From: Cytophagales bacterium
Lineage (GTDB): Bacteria > Bacteroidota > Bacteroidia > Cytophagales > Microscillaceae
NCBI GenBank assembly: GCA_013298075.1
Contig: JAAFJG010000009.1
Coordinates: forward strand, 42,437-106,436
Reading direction: 5' to 3'
DNA: 64,000 nt
Under the pieces are notes generated by a model. The model was given only the letters and a program-made list of their open reading frames with translations. It made no database searches and was not told where the DNA came from. This document shows, in pieces, positions 8,539 through 15,373 of the stretch; positions within the stretch are counted from its first letter, which is position 1; each line of letters starts with the position of its first letter. Both the position numbers and the translations under genes were made by a program.

Positions 8539-9111
8539 TTATATATTGATATGCGTTCTCACCATTTTGATAGCAATCGCTAATAAAATTACGCCAAAAA
8601 CTTTACGTAAAATATCTGCTCCTGTTACCCCCAATTTTTTTTCTATCCAGTTTGATGCTCTCAAAACCAAATAAATCAGTAATAAATTCAAACAAATAGC
8701 AATCAAAACAGATATTTGATTAAATTCTGCCCGCAAAGTAAGGATTGTAGTCATCGTTCCTGCCCCTGCAATTATCGGAAAAGCAATCGGAACGATAGAA
8801 GCTGAGCCTGTGTTTCCATTCATTTCACCTTTGAATAAATGTATGCCTAAGACCATTTCAAGCCCTAAAAAAAATATCACCAACGCACCCGCAATCGCAA
8901 AAGAAGGCGTATCTAAACCAAATAAATGTAAAATACTTTCGCCTAAAAATAAGAAAGCAATCATAATCAGACCCGCTACCAAAGTAACTTTACCTGATTG
9001 TAATGCACCTGTCTTTTTTTTGAGGTCAATAATCACTGGAATTGAACCCAAAATATCAATCACCGAAAATAAAATCAATGAAACCGATAAAATTTCTTTA
9101 AAATTCAACAT
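8539..9111 (-). CDS. MarC/NAAT-family inner-membrane protein
   Basis: 190 residues, six hydrophobic segments, no signal peptide. Family features include the N-terminal LFSVIDILGSIPVI, the FFLGLEMVLGIHLF segment and the PIAFPIIAGAGTMTT motif, which is the hallmark of the MarC family, with GVILLAIAIKMV at the end. Length is typical of the family. The family is named after a multiple-antibiotic-resistance locus, but the transported substrate is not established, so I would not infer drug resistance. It is a single gene with its own promoter 28-58 bases upstream and its own terminator. Confidence 0.85.
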   Translation of the reverse strand: MLNFKEILSVSLILFSVIDILGSIPVIIDLKKKTGALQSGKVTLVAGLIMIAFLFLGESILHLFGLDTPSFAIAGALVIFFLGLEMVLGIHLFKGEMNGNTGSASIVPIAFPIIAGAGTMTTILTLRAEFNQISVLIAICLNLLLIYLVLRASNWIEKKLGVTGADILRKVFGVILLAIAIKMVRTHINI

Positions 9112-9138
9112 AATTGTACTAATTGTTTTTAATAATGT

Positions 9139-9169
9139 GCAAAGGTACGTAATAAAAAAATACCAAACA
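9139..9169 (-). promoter_or_regulatory. Promoter of the MarC-family gene
   Basis: On the minus strand: TTG (9167-9169), 20 bases, then TACCTTTG (9139-9146), the Bacteroidota -7 box. The predicted start lies about 25 bases before the ATG at 9111. The remaining 9170-9356 is AT-rich with nothing else recognisable. Confidence 0.6.
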
Positions 9170-9356
9170 ATATTTGGTAAAAGATTTTATAATAGATTAA
9201 TATTAGAAACCAGATATTGATGAATAAATATAAATATTTTACAATTTTTTGATGCGTATAAAAATAGGTTTATTCAATTTAAAGTTAGTTTTATATCCTA
9301 AAAATATGCTTTTTTTCTAAAAAAAGATATTTTTATAAAAAAATAAAATATTTTTT

Positions 9357-10370
9357 TTATGATAAGTTTAATTCTAAAAAATCTTGTAAAAGTGCAATTT
9401 CATTATCATCAATTTGAGGAAAATTAGCAATTCTAAAAGTCGTATCTTTCCAAACTCCATAGCCATTTCCCAAAATAATATTTTGTTTTAATGCTTTTTG
9501 ATGTAGTTCTATCAAAGTTTGTTTGTCGGTCTGAATTGCCCAGACTGTATCAGAACGTTTTTCTTTATTTTTAATTAATGGTTGTGCTTTTTTAAGATTT
9601 TCTATCCATTGATAGGCTTTTTTTGTTCTTTGTGTTAGTTTTTCGGCAACTTGTTGAATAGGTAAAGTTTGTTTTGCCCATTCATTCAATAAAAAAATAG
9701 TTAAAATATTGGGCGTGAAAGGTGTTTGAAATTTTTGAAAATTAGATTCTAAATGTATTAAATCGTTGTAATGATTGGTTTGATTGATTTTTTTTGCCTT
9801 TTCGATGGCTTTGGGAGAAACGAACATCAGCGCCAAACCTGCGGGCAAACCAAAACATTTTTGCAGGGACGCAAACCAAATATCGCCTTGATGCAAGGGA
9901 TAATTTACGCCTGCTAAGCCTGACGTTACATCACACGCAATCAACATCTGAGGATAATCATTTTTCCAAGTATTCAATATATGTAATTCAAAAATACTTC
10001 CATTTGAGGTTTCGTTGGGCGTAAGGCATACAAGAAAATCTTTTTTAAAACTATCAATAAAAGTATTTTTTGGACTTTGTTTTGCCCATTTTTCTCCAAA
10101 ACTTCCTGTATAAAAATGAAAAAAAGGCATATTTACAAAAGATTGAGCAATAATTTCCCAACATTCAGTGGCAGAATTAACAAAATAAATACTATATTCA
10201 GTAGGAATATTGAGTTTTATTTGTAAATTTTTAATCGTTTCTTGATATAAATCCATAAAAATTTGACTTCGATGATTACGACTAACAATTCCGCTTGCCA
10301 ATGCTTTTTCTATCCAAATAGATACAGATGAATGTAATTTAGATGGACCTGGATAAAAATTATAATACAT
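9357..10370 (-). CDS. Class V PLP-dependent aminotransferase (phosphoserine aminotransferase-like)
   Basis: 337 residues. The start YNFYPGPSKL and the SRNHRSQIFMDLY segment follow the phosphoserine-aminotransferase pattern (N-x-x-x-G-P and S-x-R-S). The pyridoxal-binding Lys is in WFASLQKCFGLPAG, preceded by CDVTSGLAG, whose Asp would bind the PLP ring nitrogen. A C-terminal domain ends with FRIANFPQIDDNEI. The likely reaction is transamination of a small 3-carbon substrate, possibly phosphohydroxypyruvate in serine synthesis. The sequence is divergent from textbook SerC and I see no serA or other serine gene next to it, so no symbol is given. It is a monocistronic gene facing away from a small possibly broken gene. 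Confidence 0.75.
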   Translation of the reverse strand: MYYNFYPGPSKLHSSVSIWIEKALASGIVSRNHRSQIFMDLYQETIKNLQIKLNIPTEYSIYFVNSATECWEIIAQSFVNMPFFHFYTGSFGEKWAKQSPKNTFIDSFKKDFLVCLTPNETSNGSIFELHILNTWKNDYPQMLIACDVTSGLAGVNYPLHQGDIWFASLQKCFGLPAGLALMFVSPKAIEKAKKINQTNHYNDLIHLESNFQKFQTPFTPNILTIFLLNEWAKQTLPIQQVAEKLTQRTKKAYQWIENLKKAQPLIKNKEKRSDTVWAIQTDKQTLIELHQKALKQNIILGNGYGVWKDTTFRIANFPQIDDNEIALLQDFLELNLS

Positions 10371-10406
10371 ATTTTTGCTTTTGGTTTAATTTTGTCACCA
10401 AAATTG

Positions 10407-10663
10407 CTAAAATGCTTTGAATAAATCACCTAAATAATGTTTCAAGTTGTATTTATTTGTCATGTCTAATGCTCTTTCAAGGCAAATGAACTTTTGACCG
10501 TATTTTTCAGAATTAGCAAATTTTTTCATTTGCTCAACTGTTTCGGCATCAATGATAATATCCAAACAAATGAATGTTTCTTTAATTCCGTCTGTTGCCA
10601 ATAAAATTTCGTTTTTCTTAAAATGATTTTATTTTTCGGTTTTATAGTTGAGTTGATAGCCAT
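10407..10663 (-). pseudogene. Small unknown gene, probably broken by a one-base frameshift
   Basis: The downstream part (10407-10598) is an open frame of 64 codons ending KHYLGDLFKAF, whose only start is a TTG. Upstream, in another frame, an ATG at 10663 with an A-rich leader begins MAINSTIKPKNKIILRK. The two frames meet in a run of five T (10612-10616 on the plus strand, A on the coding strand). One added base there would give a continuous 85-residue protein. I do not recognise the product. The ATG is 20 bases from the end of a mobile repeat (10683-10897), so the insertion may have replaced its upstream region. It could also be a functional short protein from the TTG start, or a sequencing error. 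Confidence 0.45.
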
Positions 10664-10682
10664 TTTTTAGTAAAATTTCTGT

Positions 10683-10897
10683 GGTTCTTAGGAAGTTTTG
10701 CGGAAAATAAAATAAAATAAAAAAAAATTTGAAATATGTTTTTTGAATTGCCTCCAGATTTATCTGGAGGATAATAAAAAAATTCAATCCTTGGCTTTAG
10801 CCAAAATCTCCGCACTTTTCAAATTGATATTTTTTAAATAAATGCCATTTCTATTCATACAGAAGAAAATTATATCCGCAATAATTTCCCATAAACC
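10683..10897. mobile_element. ~210-bp repeat with terminal inverted repeats, copy A
   Basis: Nearly the same sequence as 38829-39034, in opposite orientation. The ends are imperfect inverted repeats of about 21 bp starting GGTT and ending TGCGG. The interior has two hairpins: TTGGCTTTAGCCAA and CCTCCAGAT-TT-ATCTGGAGG (10751-10770). A 47-codon frame on the minus strand (10784-10924) crosses from the neighbouring 122-bp repeat into this element. Confidence 0.7.
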
Positions 10898-11019
10898 ATT
10901 TGTAATAAGTAGATTTTCTTTCATTTTATTCTGCTTTATTACATTTATATTCGTTGAAAATCAATACTTTATGATAATGAAATTACCATTTTACAAATTA
11001 AAATTTTACCTTGCGTAAC
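10898..11019. repeat. 122-bp repeat, copy 1
   Basis: Matches 28183-28304 in reverse orientation with only about three differences. The outer end is GTTACGCAAGGT; the inner end abuts the mobile repeat at 10897 exactly. No complete gene is seen. It may be the remnant of one end of an insertion sequence. Confidence 0.7.
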
Positions 11020-11047
11020 ATAAGTATATTAAATAGAAAGAAAAATT

Positions 11048-12700
11048 TTATTTTTTACCTTTTAACAATTCTTGATATTTATTCATATCTTTAAAAATTT
11101 CGAGAGCCATTTTTAAGTCCGCATCATAATTAAATTCTAATAAATTTTGTCCTTTTTCAAAATGATAAAAAGCAACAATTTCAGATTCTAACGCTTGTCT
11201 GATTTCTTCTTTGAAAGTCAATAAATCTGCTTCTTTATTTTGTTGAGATTTTGCTTGTAAAGCCTTAATTTGTGGTTCTAAGCCACCAAAAGTTCTTTCA
11301 TCTTTTGATTTTTCTTCCAAATCTTTCAACAATTTTTCTGTTTGTGTGGTATAAGTTACATTTTTAGTTTTTACCCATTTCACAAAATCCATATATTCTG
11401 CTTCTGTCAATTTGAATTCGTTGGCTTGTTTGATGGTTTTATTTGCCAAAAAATATTCGCCTGCATAATCAAATAACAAATTTTTATTTTTCAAAGCAAT
11501 CAAAACTGCAGCTGACCTTTTGGCTGGTACAGCAATATCAGGGTCAACTCCTGCTCCGTCATATACTTTTCTACCATTTTTAGTTTTAAATTCTTTTCTC
11601 AAAGAATCAGCAAATTTATCCACCGTTCCATCTGCTTTTCTTTTTCCATAATCAATGGCTTGAATACATCTTCCGCTTGGCGTATAATACTTAGCCGTGG
11701 TAACTTTGAGTTGAGAATTATAAGAAAGTGGTCTGGTTGCTTGTACTAAACCTTTTCCAAAAGATTTTTGTCCAATCAAAACTCCTCTGTCATAATCTTG
11801 AACTACGCCCGCTACAATTTCAGCAGCCGAAGCACTTCTTCCATTTATCAACACAATCAAAGGCAATTCTGTATCGTATGCAGGATTTAAGGCTTTATAG
11901 GGTTTATTCCATTCAATTACTTTTCCTTTTGTACTTACCACATCAGATTCTCTTGGGATAAATAAATTAGAAATATTGATAGCCTCGCTCAAAAGCCCGC
12001 CCGGATTGCCACGTAAATCTAAAATCACTTTTTTTGCTCCTTGTTCTTTTAATTTTTCGATAGCATTTTTTACTTCTTTGGTTGCATTTTGCGTAAAATC
12101 AGTCAAAGACAAATAACCTACATCATTACTCAGCATTGTAAAAAATCTAACATTATCGATTTTAATAGTTTCCCTTTTAAAATCAAATTCTTTCGTATTG
12201 GTTTGCCCCAACGATTTGATTTCTAATTTGATATTTGTTCCCGCTTGTCCTTTCAAAAGTTTGCTTACTTCTGCTTGACTTTTATTTTTTAACGGAACGC
12301 CATTTATTTTTACGATTTCATCGCCAATTTTTAATCCATTTTTATGGGCAGGAAAATTTTCATAAGGCATCAAAACTACACTTTTTCCATCTCTTGTGCC
12401 AACTAAAGCCCCAATTCCGCCATATTGTCCTGTGGTCATTGTTCTATAATCCTCGATTTCATCTTCGGGAATATAATTAGTGTAAGGGTCTAAGGAATTA
12501 AGCATCGCATCAATTCCTGTTTTCATAATTGTACTCGGATTGACTTCATCAACATAATAAGTATTGATTTCTTTGTACAAAGTGGTAAAAATATCCAAGT
12601 TTTTTTGGATTTCGAAAAGTCTATCTACGGGTTTGTAGGCTACTAAAAACACTAACATCACCGCAAAAATAGGTAACAATTGGACGAGTCTTTTTTTCAT
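11048..12700 (-). CDS. S41-family C-terminal processing peptidase (Ctp/Prc-like)
   Basis: 550 residues. One N-terminal membrane anchor (~8-23) places the enzyme in the periplasm. Then come a helical segment, a PDZ domain (~90-180, with GLKIGDEIVKINGVPL) and the S41 catalytic domain (~190-395): VILDLRGNPGG, nucleophile Ser in NGRSASAAEIVAG, and the general-base Lys in GQKSFGKGLVQ. A C-terminal helical extension of ~150 residues is usual for Bacteroidota members. Family knowledge: tail-specific proteolysis of envelope proteins by a Ser-Lys dyad. It is monocistronic, and neighbours give no hint of a specific substrate. Confidence 0.9.
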   Translation of the reverse strand: MKKRLVQLLPIFAVMLVFLVAYKPVDRLFEIQKNLDIFTTLYKEINTYYVDEVNPSTIMKTGIDAMLNSLDPYTNYIPEDEIEDYRTMTTGQYGGIGALVGTRDGKSVVLMPYENFPAHKNGLKIGDEIVKINGVPLKNKSQAEVSKLLKGQAGTNIKLEIKSLGQTNTKEFDFKRETIKIDNVRFFTMLSNDVGYLSLTDFTQNATKEVKNAIEKLKEQGAKKVILDLRGNPGGLLSEAINISNLFIPRESDVVSTKGKVIEWNKPYKALNPAYDTELPLIVLINGRSASAAEIVAGVVQDYDRGVLIGQKSFGKGLVQATRPLSYNSQLKVTTAKYYTPSGRCIQAIDYGKRKADGTVDKFADSLRKEFKTKNGRKVYDGAGVDPDIAVPAKRSAAVLIALKNKNLLFDYAGEYFLANKTIKQANEFKLTEAEYMDFVKWVKTKNVTYTTQTEKLLKDLEEKSKDERTFGGLEPQIKALQAKSQQNKEADLLTFKEEIRQALESEIVAFYHFEKGQNLLEFNYDADLKMALEIFKDMNKYQELLKGKK

Positions 12701-12840
12701 ATCGATATTTATTAAGTTCCTTTTTATTTATACTCAAAAATAAGTAAAAAAGTTTAATATTTTCATTTTTTAACTTTTTTTAAGAGAATATTTCATAAAA
12801 AAAACTTTTTTTTCGAAAAAACGTTACTTTTTTCCAAAAA

Positions 12841-13374
12841 ATGAGTATATATATAAAAGAGACTTTTATGATTAATATAGCAAATTATTGCATTACCGAA
12901 GATGGAATAATTAGTCGATTGACTAATTATTGGGACGAGCTCAGAGATTCGACTGATTTGATGGAAAAAATATCATCTGCTTTGCCACAAAAAGCATTTA
13001 ATATTTTATCTATTAATATGATTGCGGTTTTATTTATTTATTGGTTTCAATTTTCGAGATATATAAGTCTTTTTTCTTTGTCTATTGTGACGGTTTTTGC
13101 TTTTTGGGGAGTTTTATTTTTGGTATCAGAATACCTAAAATTTCATCGATTGTGTAAAAAAACAGAAGTTTTATATCAAGAATTATGGGAAGTTTATCAA
13201 TATACTTATCAAGATGCTCCTTCTTATGAAGTTTCTGCAGAAGAGAAAATTATTTTACAACAATATTTAATCGCCAAAGAATTTTTGATGCCTAAATTTG
13301 TTTTTTCTTTGATTTTATTGATGATAGTGGCTTTAAACGGCTTTTTTTACTTTTTTTATCATTATAATAATTAA
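12841..13374 (+). CDS. Unknown membrane protein
   Basis: 177 residues. Not recognised. It has an amphipathic N-terminal third, two adjacent hydrophobic segments around residues 55-100 (AFNILSINMIAVLFIYWF, ISLFSLSIVTVFAFWGVLF), a polar stretch with many Tyr and Glu, and a final hydrophobic segment near the C-terminus (FSLILLMIVALNGFFYFFYHY). That arrangement suggests three helices with a cytosolic or periplasmic loop of ~60 residues. The first ATG (12841) follows a U/A-rich leader; a second possible start is at 12868 (MINIANY). It lies alone between two minus-strand genes. The 150 bases downstream contain two similar short hairpins (around 13432-13453 and 13477-13500). Confidence 0.6.
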   Translation: MSIYIKETFMINIANYCITEDGIISRLTNYWDELRDSTDLMEKISSALPQKAFNILSINMIAVLFIYWFQFSRYISLFSLSIVTVFAFWGVLFLVSEYLKFHRLCKKTEVLYQELWEVYQYTYQDAPSYEVSAEEKIILQQYLIAKEFLMPKFVFSLILLMIVALNGFFYFFYHYNN

Positions 13375-13528
13375 CAGAAAAAAGTCTGACCTCAGTCTAA
13401 CAAGCCTATTTATTACCACAAAAAAAAACTACTCATCATAATTGCGAGTAGATTTTTAAAACTATTGTATAAAAACTTACTTGTCATTAACTACGAGTAA
13501 ATTTTTAAGGTATTACTAATAAACTTTC

Positions 13529-14419
13529 TTATTTTTTCAAAGCCTCAGCTCCTGCTACAATTTCCAAAATTTCAGTGGTAATGGCTGCTTGACGACTTCT
13601 ATTATAAACCAATGTCAAATCTTTGGCTAATTGCTCTGCATTTTCGGTGGCTTTATCCATTGCGGTCATACGCGCACCGTGTTCAGACGCATTCGAATCT
13701 AAAACCACTCTATATAATTGTAATTTTAAATTTTTTGGGATTAATTCATTGATAATTTCTTCTTTTGAAGGTTCAAACAAATAATCTACATTTTGTTGAG
13801 AAGAAGGTTTACTGATGTCTATTTTTGTTTTTACAATCGGTAAAAATTGTTCAACTTTTAAAATTTGAGTCGCAGCATTTTTAAATTCATTATAAATAAA
13901 TTCTACTCTATCAAAATCACCATTTTTGTAACCTGCAATAATAAATTCTGCGGCATCTTTTACTTTGGCAAAACTAAGATTATGAAAAATAGTAGAATAA
14001 TCTGGATTTACATTCATTCCACGTCTTGTCATTGTATCACGTCCACGATTTCCAATCGGTAATATTATCACATTACCATTCGCATCTTGTGAAGCATATT
14101 TTTCTTGGATAAGTGCAATCGCAGCCTTTACTACATTGGCATTAAAAGCGCCACAAAGTCCTCTATCAGAAGTTACAGGCACTATCAAAACCTTTTTAAT
14201 TTCTCTTTCTGCTGTATATTCAGCGCCTAATTCTGCCTCAGTACCAGCGGAAAGATTAGCAATAATTCCACCTAAGGTTTGTGCATAAGGACGCATTTGC
14301 ACGATGGCATTTTGTGCTTTACGCAATTTAGCAACAGATACCATTTTCATTGCTTTAGTAATCTGTTGTGTAGATTTTACGGAAGTAATTCGGGTACGAA
14401 CCTCTTTTAAATTCGGCAT
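13529..14419 (-). CDS. atpG: ATP synthase F1 subunit gamma
   Basis: 296 residues, typical for Bacteroidota. The N-terminal helix is diagnostic (LKEVRTRITSVKSTQQITKAMKMVSVAKLRKAQ), written here in parts: MPNLKEVRTRITSV, then QQITKAMKMVS. The C-terminal partner helix is RMTAMDKATENAEQLAKDL followed by YNRSRQAAITTEILEIVAGAEAL. These two helices form the coiled-coil rotor shaft inside the alpha3beta3 hexamer. The middle domain contains SDRGLCGAFNANV. The gene has its own promoter with exact consensus spacing and no other atp gene on either side, so the F1 genes are dispersed in this genome, or atpA lies elsewhere. Confidence 0.95.
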   Translation of the reverse strand: MPNLKEVRTRITSVKSTQQITKAMKMVSVAKLRKAQNAIVQMRPYAQTLGGIIANLSAGTEAELGAEYTAEREIKKVLIVPVTSDRGLCGAFNANVVKAAIALIQEKYASQDANGNVIILPIGNRGRDTMTRRGMNVNPDYSTIFHNLSFAKVKDAAEFIIAGYKNGDFDRVEFIYNEFKNAATQILKVEQFLPIVKTKIDISKPSSQQNVDYLFEPSKEEIINELIPKNLKLQLYRVVLDSNASEHGARMTAMDKATENAEQLAKDLTLVYNRSRQAAITTEILEIVAGAEALKK

Positions 14420-14447
14420 AAACTTTCTATCTTTAAAGTTTTTTTTG

Positions 14448-14478
14448 CAAAGGTATTATAAAAAAAGAAATAATCAAA
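14448..14478 (-). promoter_or_regulatory. Promoter of atpG
   Basis: Minus strand: TTTG (14475-14478), 19 bases, TACCTTTG (14448-14455). This is a perfect match to the Bacteroidota consensus, giving a start about 25 bases before the ATG. Confidence 0.7.
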
Positions 14479-14548
14479 AACTTGTTTGTATTTTTTTATT
14501 TAAAATGTAAATTGATTGTTTATTTGTGTTGAAATACAGAAAAATTTT

Positions 14549-14590
14549 GTTACCGTAATTAAAAGTGTGTAAAATAATTTGGTTATTTTT
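14549..14590. repeat. Single end of the 138-bp MITE family
   Basis: The sequence begins GTTACCGTAATTAAAAGTGTG and continues with an AT-rich stretch, matching the outer end of the elements at 8267 and 30468. The closest match is the reverse complement of 58365-58407. No second end is visible here, so this is a truncated or recombined copy. Confidence 0.55.
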
Positions 14591-14623
14591 TCGTTTGTTA
14601 GTTATCACAAAACAATTATAATT

Positions 14624-14713
14624 ATGGCACAAGTAGAATTTAAAATTACAAGAGATAATGGCTCGGTTATTATTTATTATCCTCCAGATAAATCTGGAGG
14701 CAATTCAAAATAG
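14624..14713 (+). CDS. 29-codon open frame ending in a repeat core (uncertain)
   Basis: An ATG follows an A/T-rich leader and opens 29 codons. The last third (YYPPDKSGGNSK) is encoded by the hairpin core CCTCCAGATAAATCTGGAGG that also occurs in the repeats at 10.7, 38.9 and 58.2 kb. It may be a remnant of a gene whose 3' end was replaced by the repeat, or a chance frame. I do not recognise the protein and have no support beyond the open frame. Confidence 0.25.
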   Translation: MAQVEFKITRDNGSVIIYYPPDKSGGNSK

Positions 14714-14765
14714 ATATTTTCATTTCTATTCCTAAAAATCTAAAAATATTACCAAAAAAATAAAA

Positions 14766-15227
14766 ATGAAAAAAATATTACACGAAAAATGTATTGAATT
14801 AATCGAAAATAATATCAATATTTTACAACAAAGCATCAATACAGCCCAACAAACGGCTAATGAAGACACAAAAAGTAGTGCAGGCGATAAATATGAAACT
14901 ACCAGAGCCATGATGCAAATCGAAATCGAAAGCAATATGAAAAGATTGGCAGAAGCACGAAAAACACAAAAAATATTAAACGAAATTATTTTTCATACCG
15001 ATTATACAAACCAAAATACAAATCAAAATATTGTCTTAGGAAGTATCGTGATTACAGATAAAGGCACATTTTTTATGAGTATTGGCATTGGACAAATGTT
15101 GATAGAAAACGAAAAATATTTTGTTATCTCTCCCGATTCACCAATTGGAAGTTTATTGATGAACAAAAAAATCAACGAAAAAATTGTTTTTAATACCAAA
15201 GAATTTATAATTTTGGATATTTTATAA
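14766..15227 (+). CDS. GreA/GreB C-terminal-domain-like protein
   Basis: 153 residues. The N-terminal half (1-~80) is a helical hairpin rich in Gln and Glu, with KYETTRAMMQIEIESNM resembling the coiled-coil and linker of transcript-cleavage factors. The C-terminal half (~88-150) fits the FKBP-like fold: VLGSIVITDKGTFFMSIGIG, then ISPDSPIGSLLMNKKINEKI, the SP-x-G-x-x-L-x-x-K motif of GreA/GreB. Proteins of this type are widespread in Bacteroidota and are sometimes annotated wrongly as 3-oxoacyl-ACP synthase. The role is probably binding RNA polymerase through its secondary channel, but whether it stimulates transcript cleavage is unknown. It starts 52 bases after the end of the small frame at 14713. 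Confidence 0.7.
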   Translation: MKKILHEKCIELIENNINILQQSINTAQQTANEDTKSSAGDKYETTRAMMQIEIESNMKRLAEARKTQKILNEIIFHTDYTNQNTNQNIVLGSIVITDKGTFFMSIGIGQMLIENEKYFVISPDSPIGSLLMNKKINEKIVFNTKEFIILDIL

Positions 15228-15285
15228 CGTATAACTAACATATTTTTCCTGCCAATTTGTCATAATAAAAAAAACGTTCATAATT

Positions 15286-15318
15286 TTTGCCTTATTTTAA
15301 AAAAAAGTTGTACCTTTG
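15286..15318 (+). promoter_or_regulatory. Promoter of secA
   Basis: TTTG (15286-15289), 21 bases, TACCTTTG (15311-15318). Transcription from here would start near 15323. This rules out the in-frame non-ATG start at 15287 and supports ATG 15374. Confidence 0.65.
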
Positions 15319-15373
15319 TGTCTCGAAACTAAATATCCTATCAATAAAGGGGAAAAATATAACACTGCCTTAT

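Noticed and set aside
8810..9220. 136-codon open frame on the plus strand
   Set aside because: It lies antisense to the MarC gene, has no family features, and its composition (many Lys, Ile, Asn, Thr) is that of a shadow frame.
9357..10370. Firm serC assignment
   Set aside because: The sequence is a class V aminotransferase with phosphoserine-aminotransferase features, but it is divergent and no serine-synthesis gene is adjacent.
15287..15373. Extended N-terminus of SecA
   Set aside because: The added 29 residues use a non-ATG start, do not match SecA, and would contain the promoter and start site.
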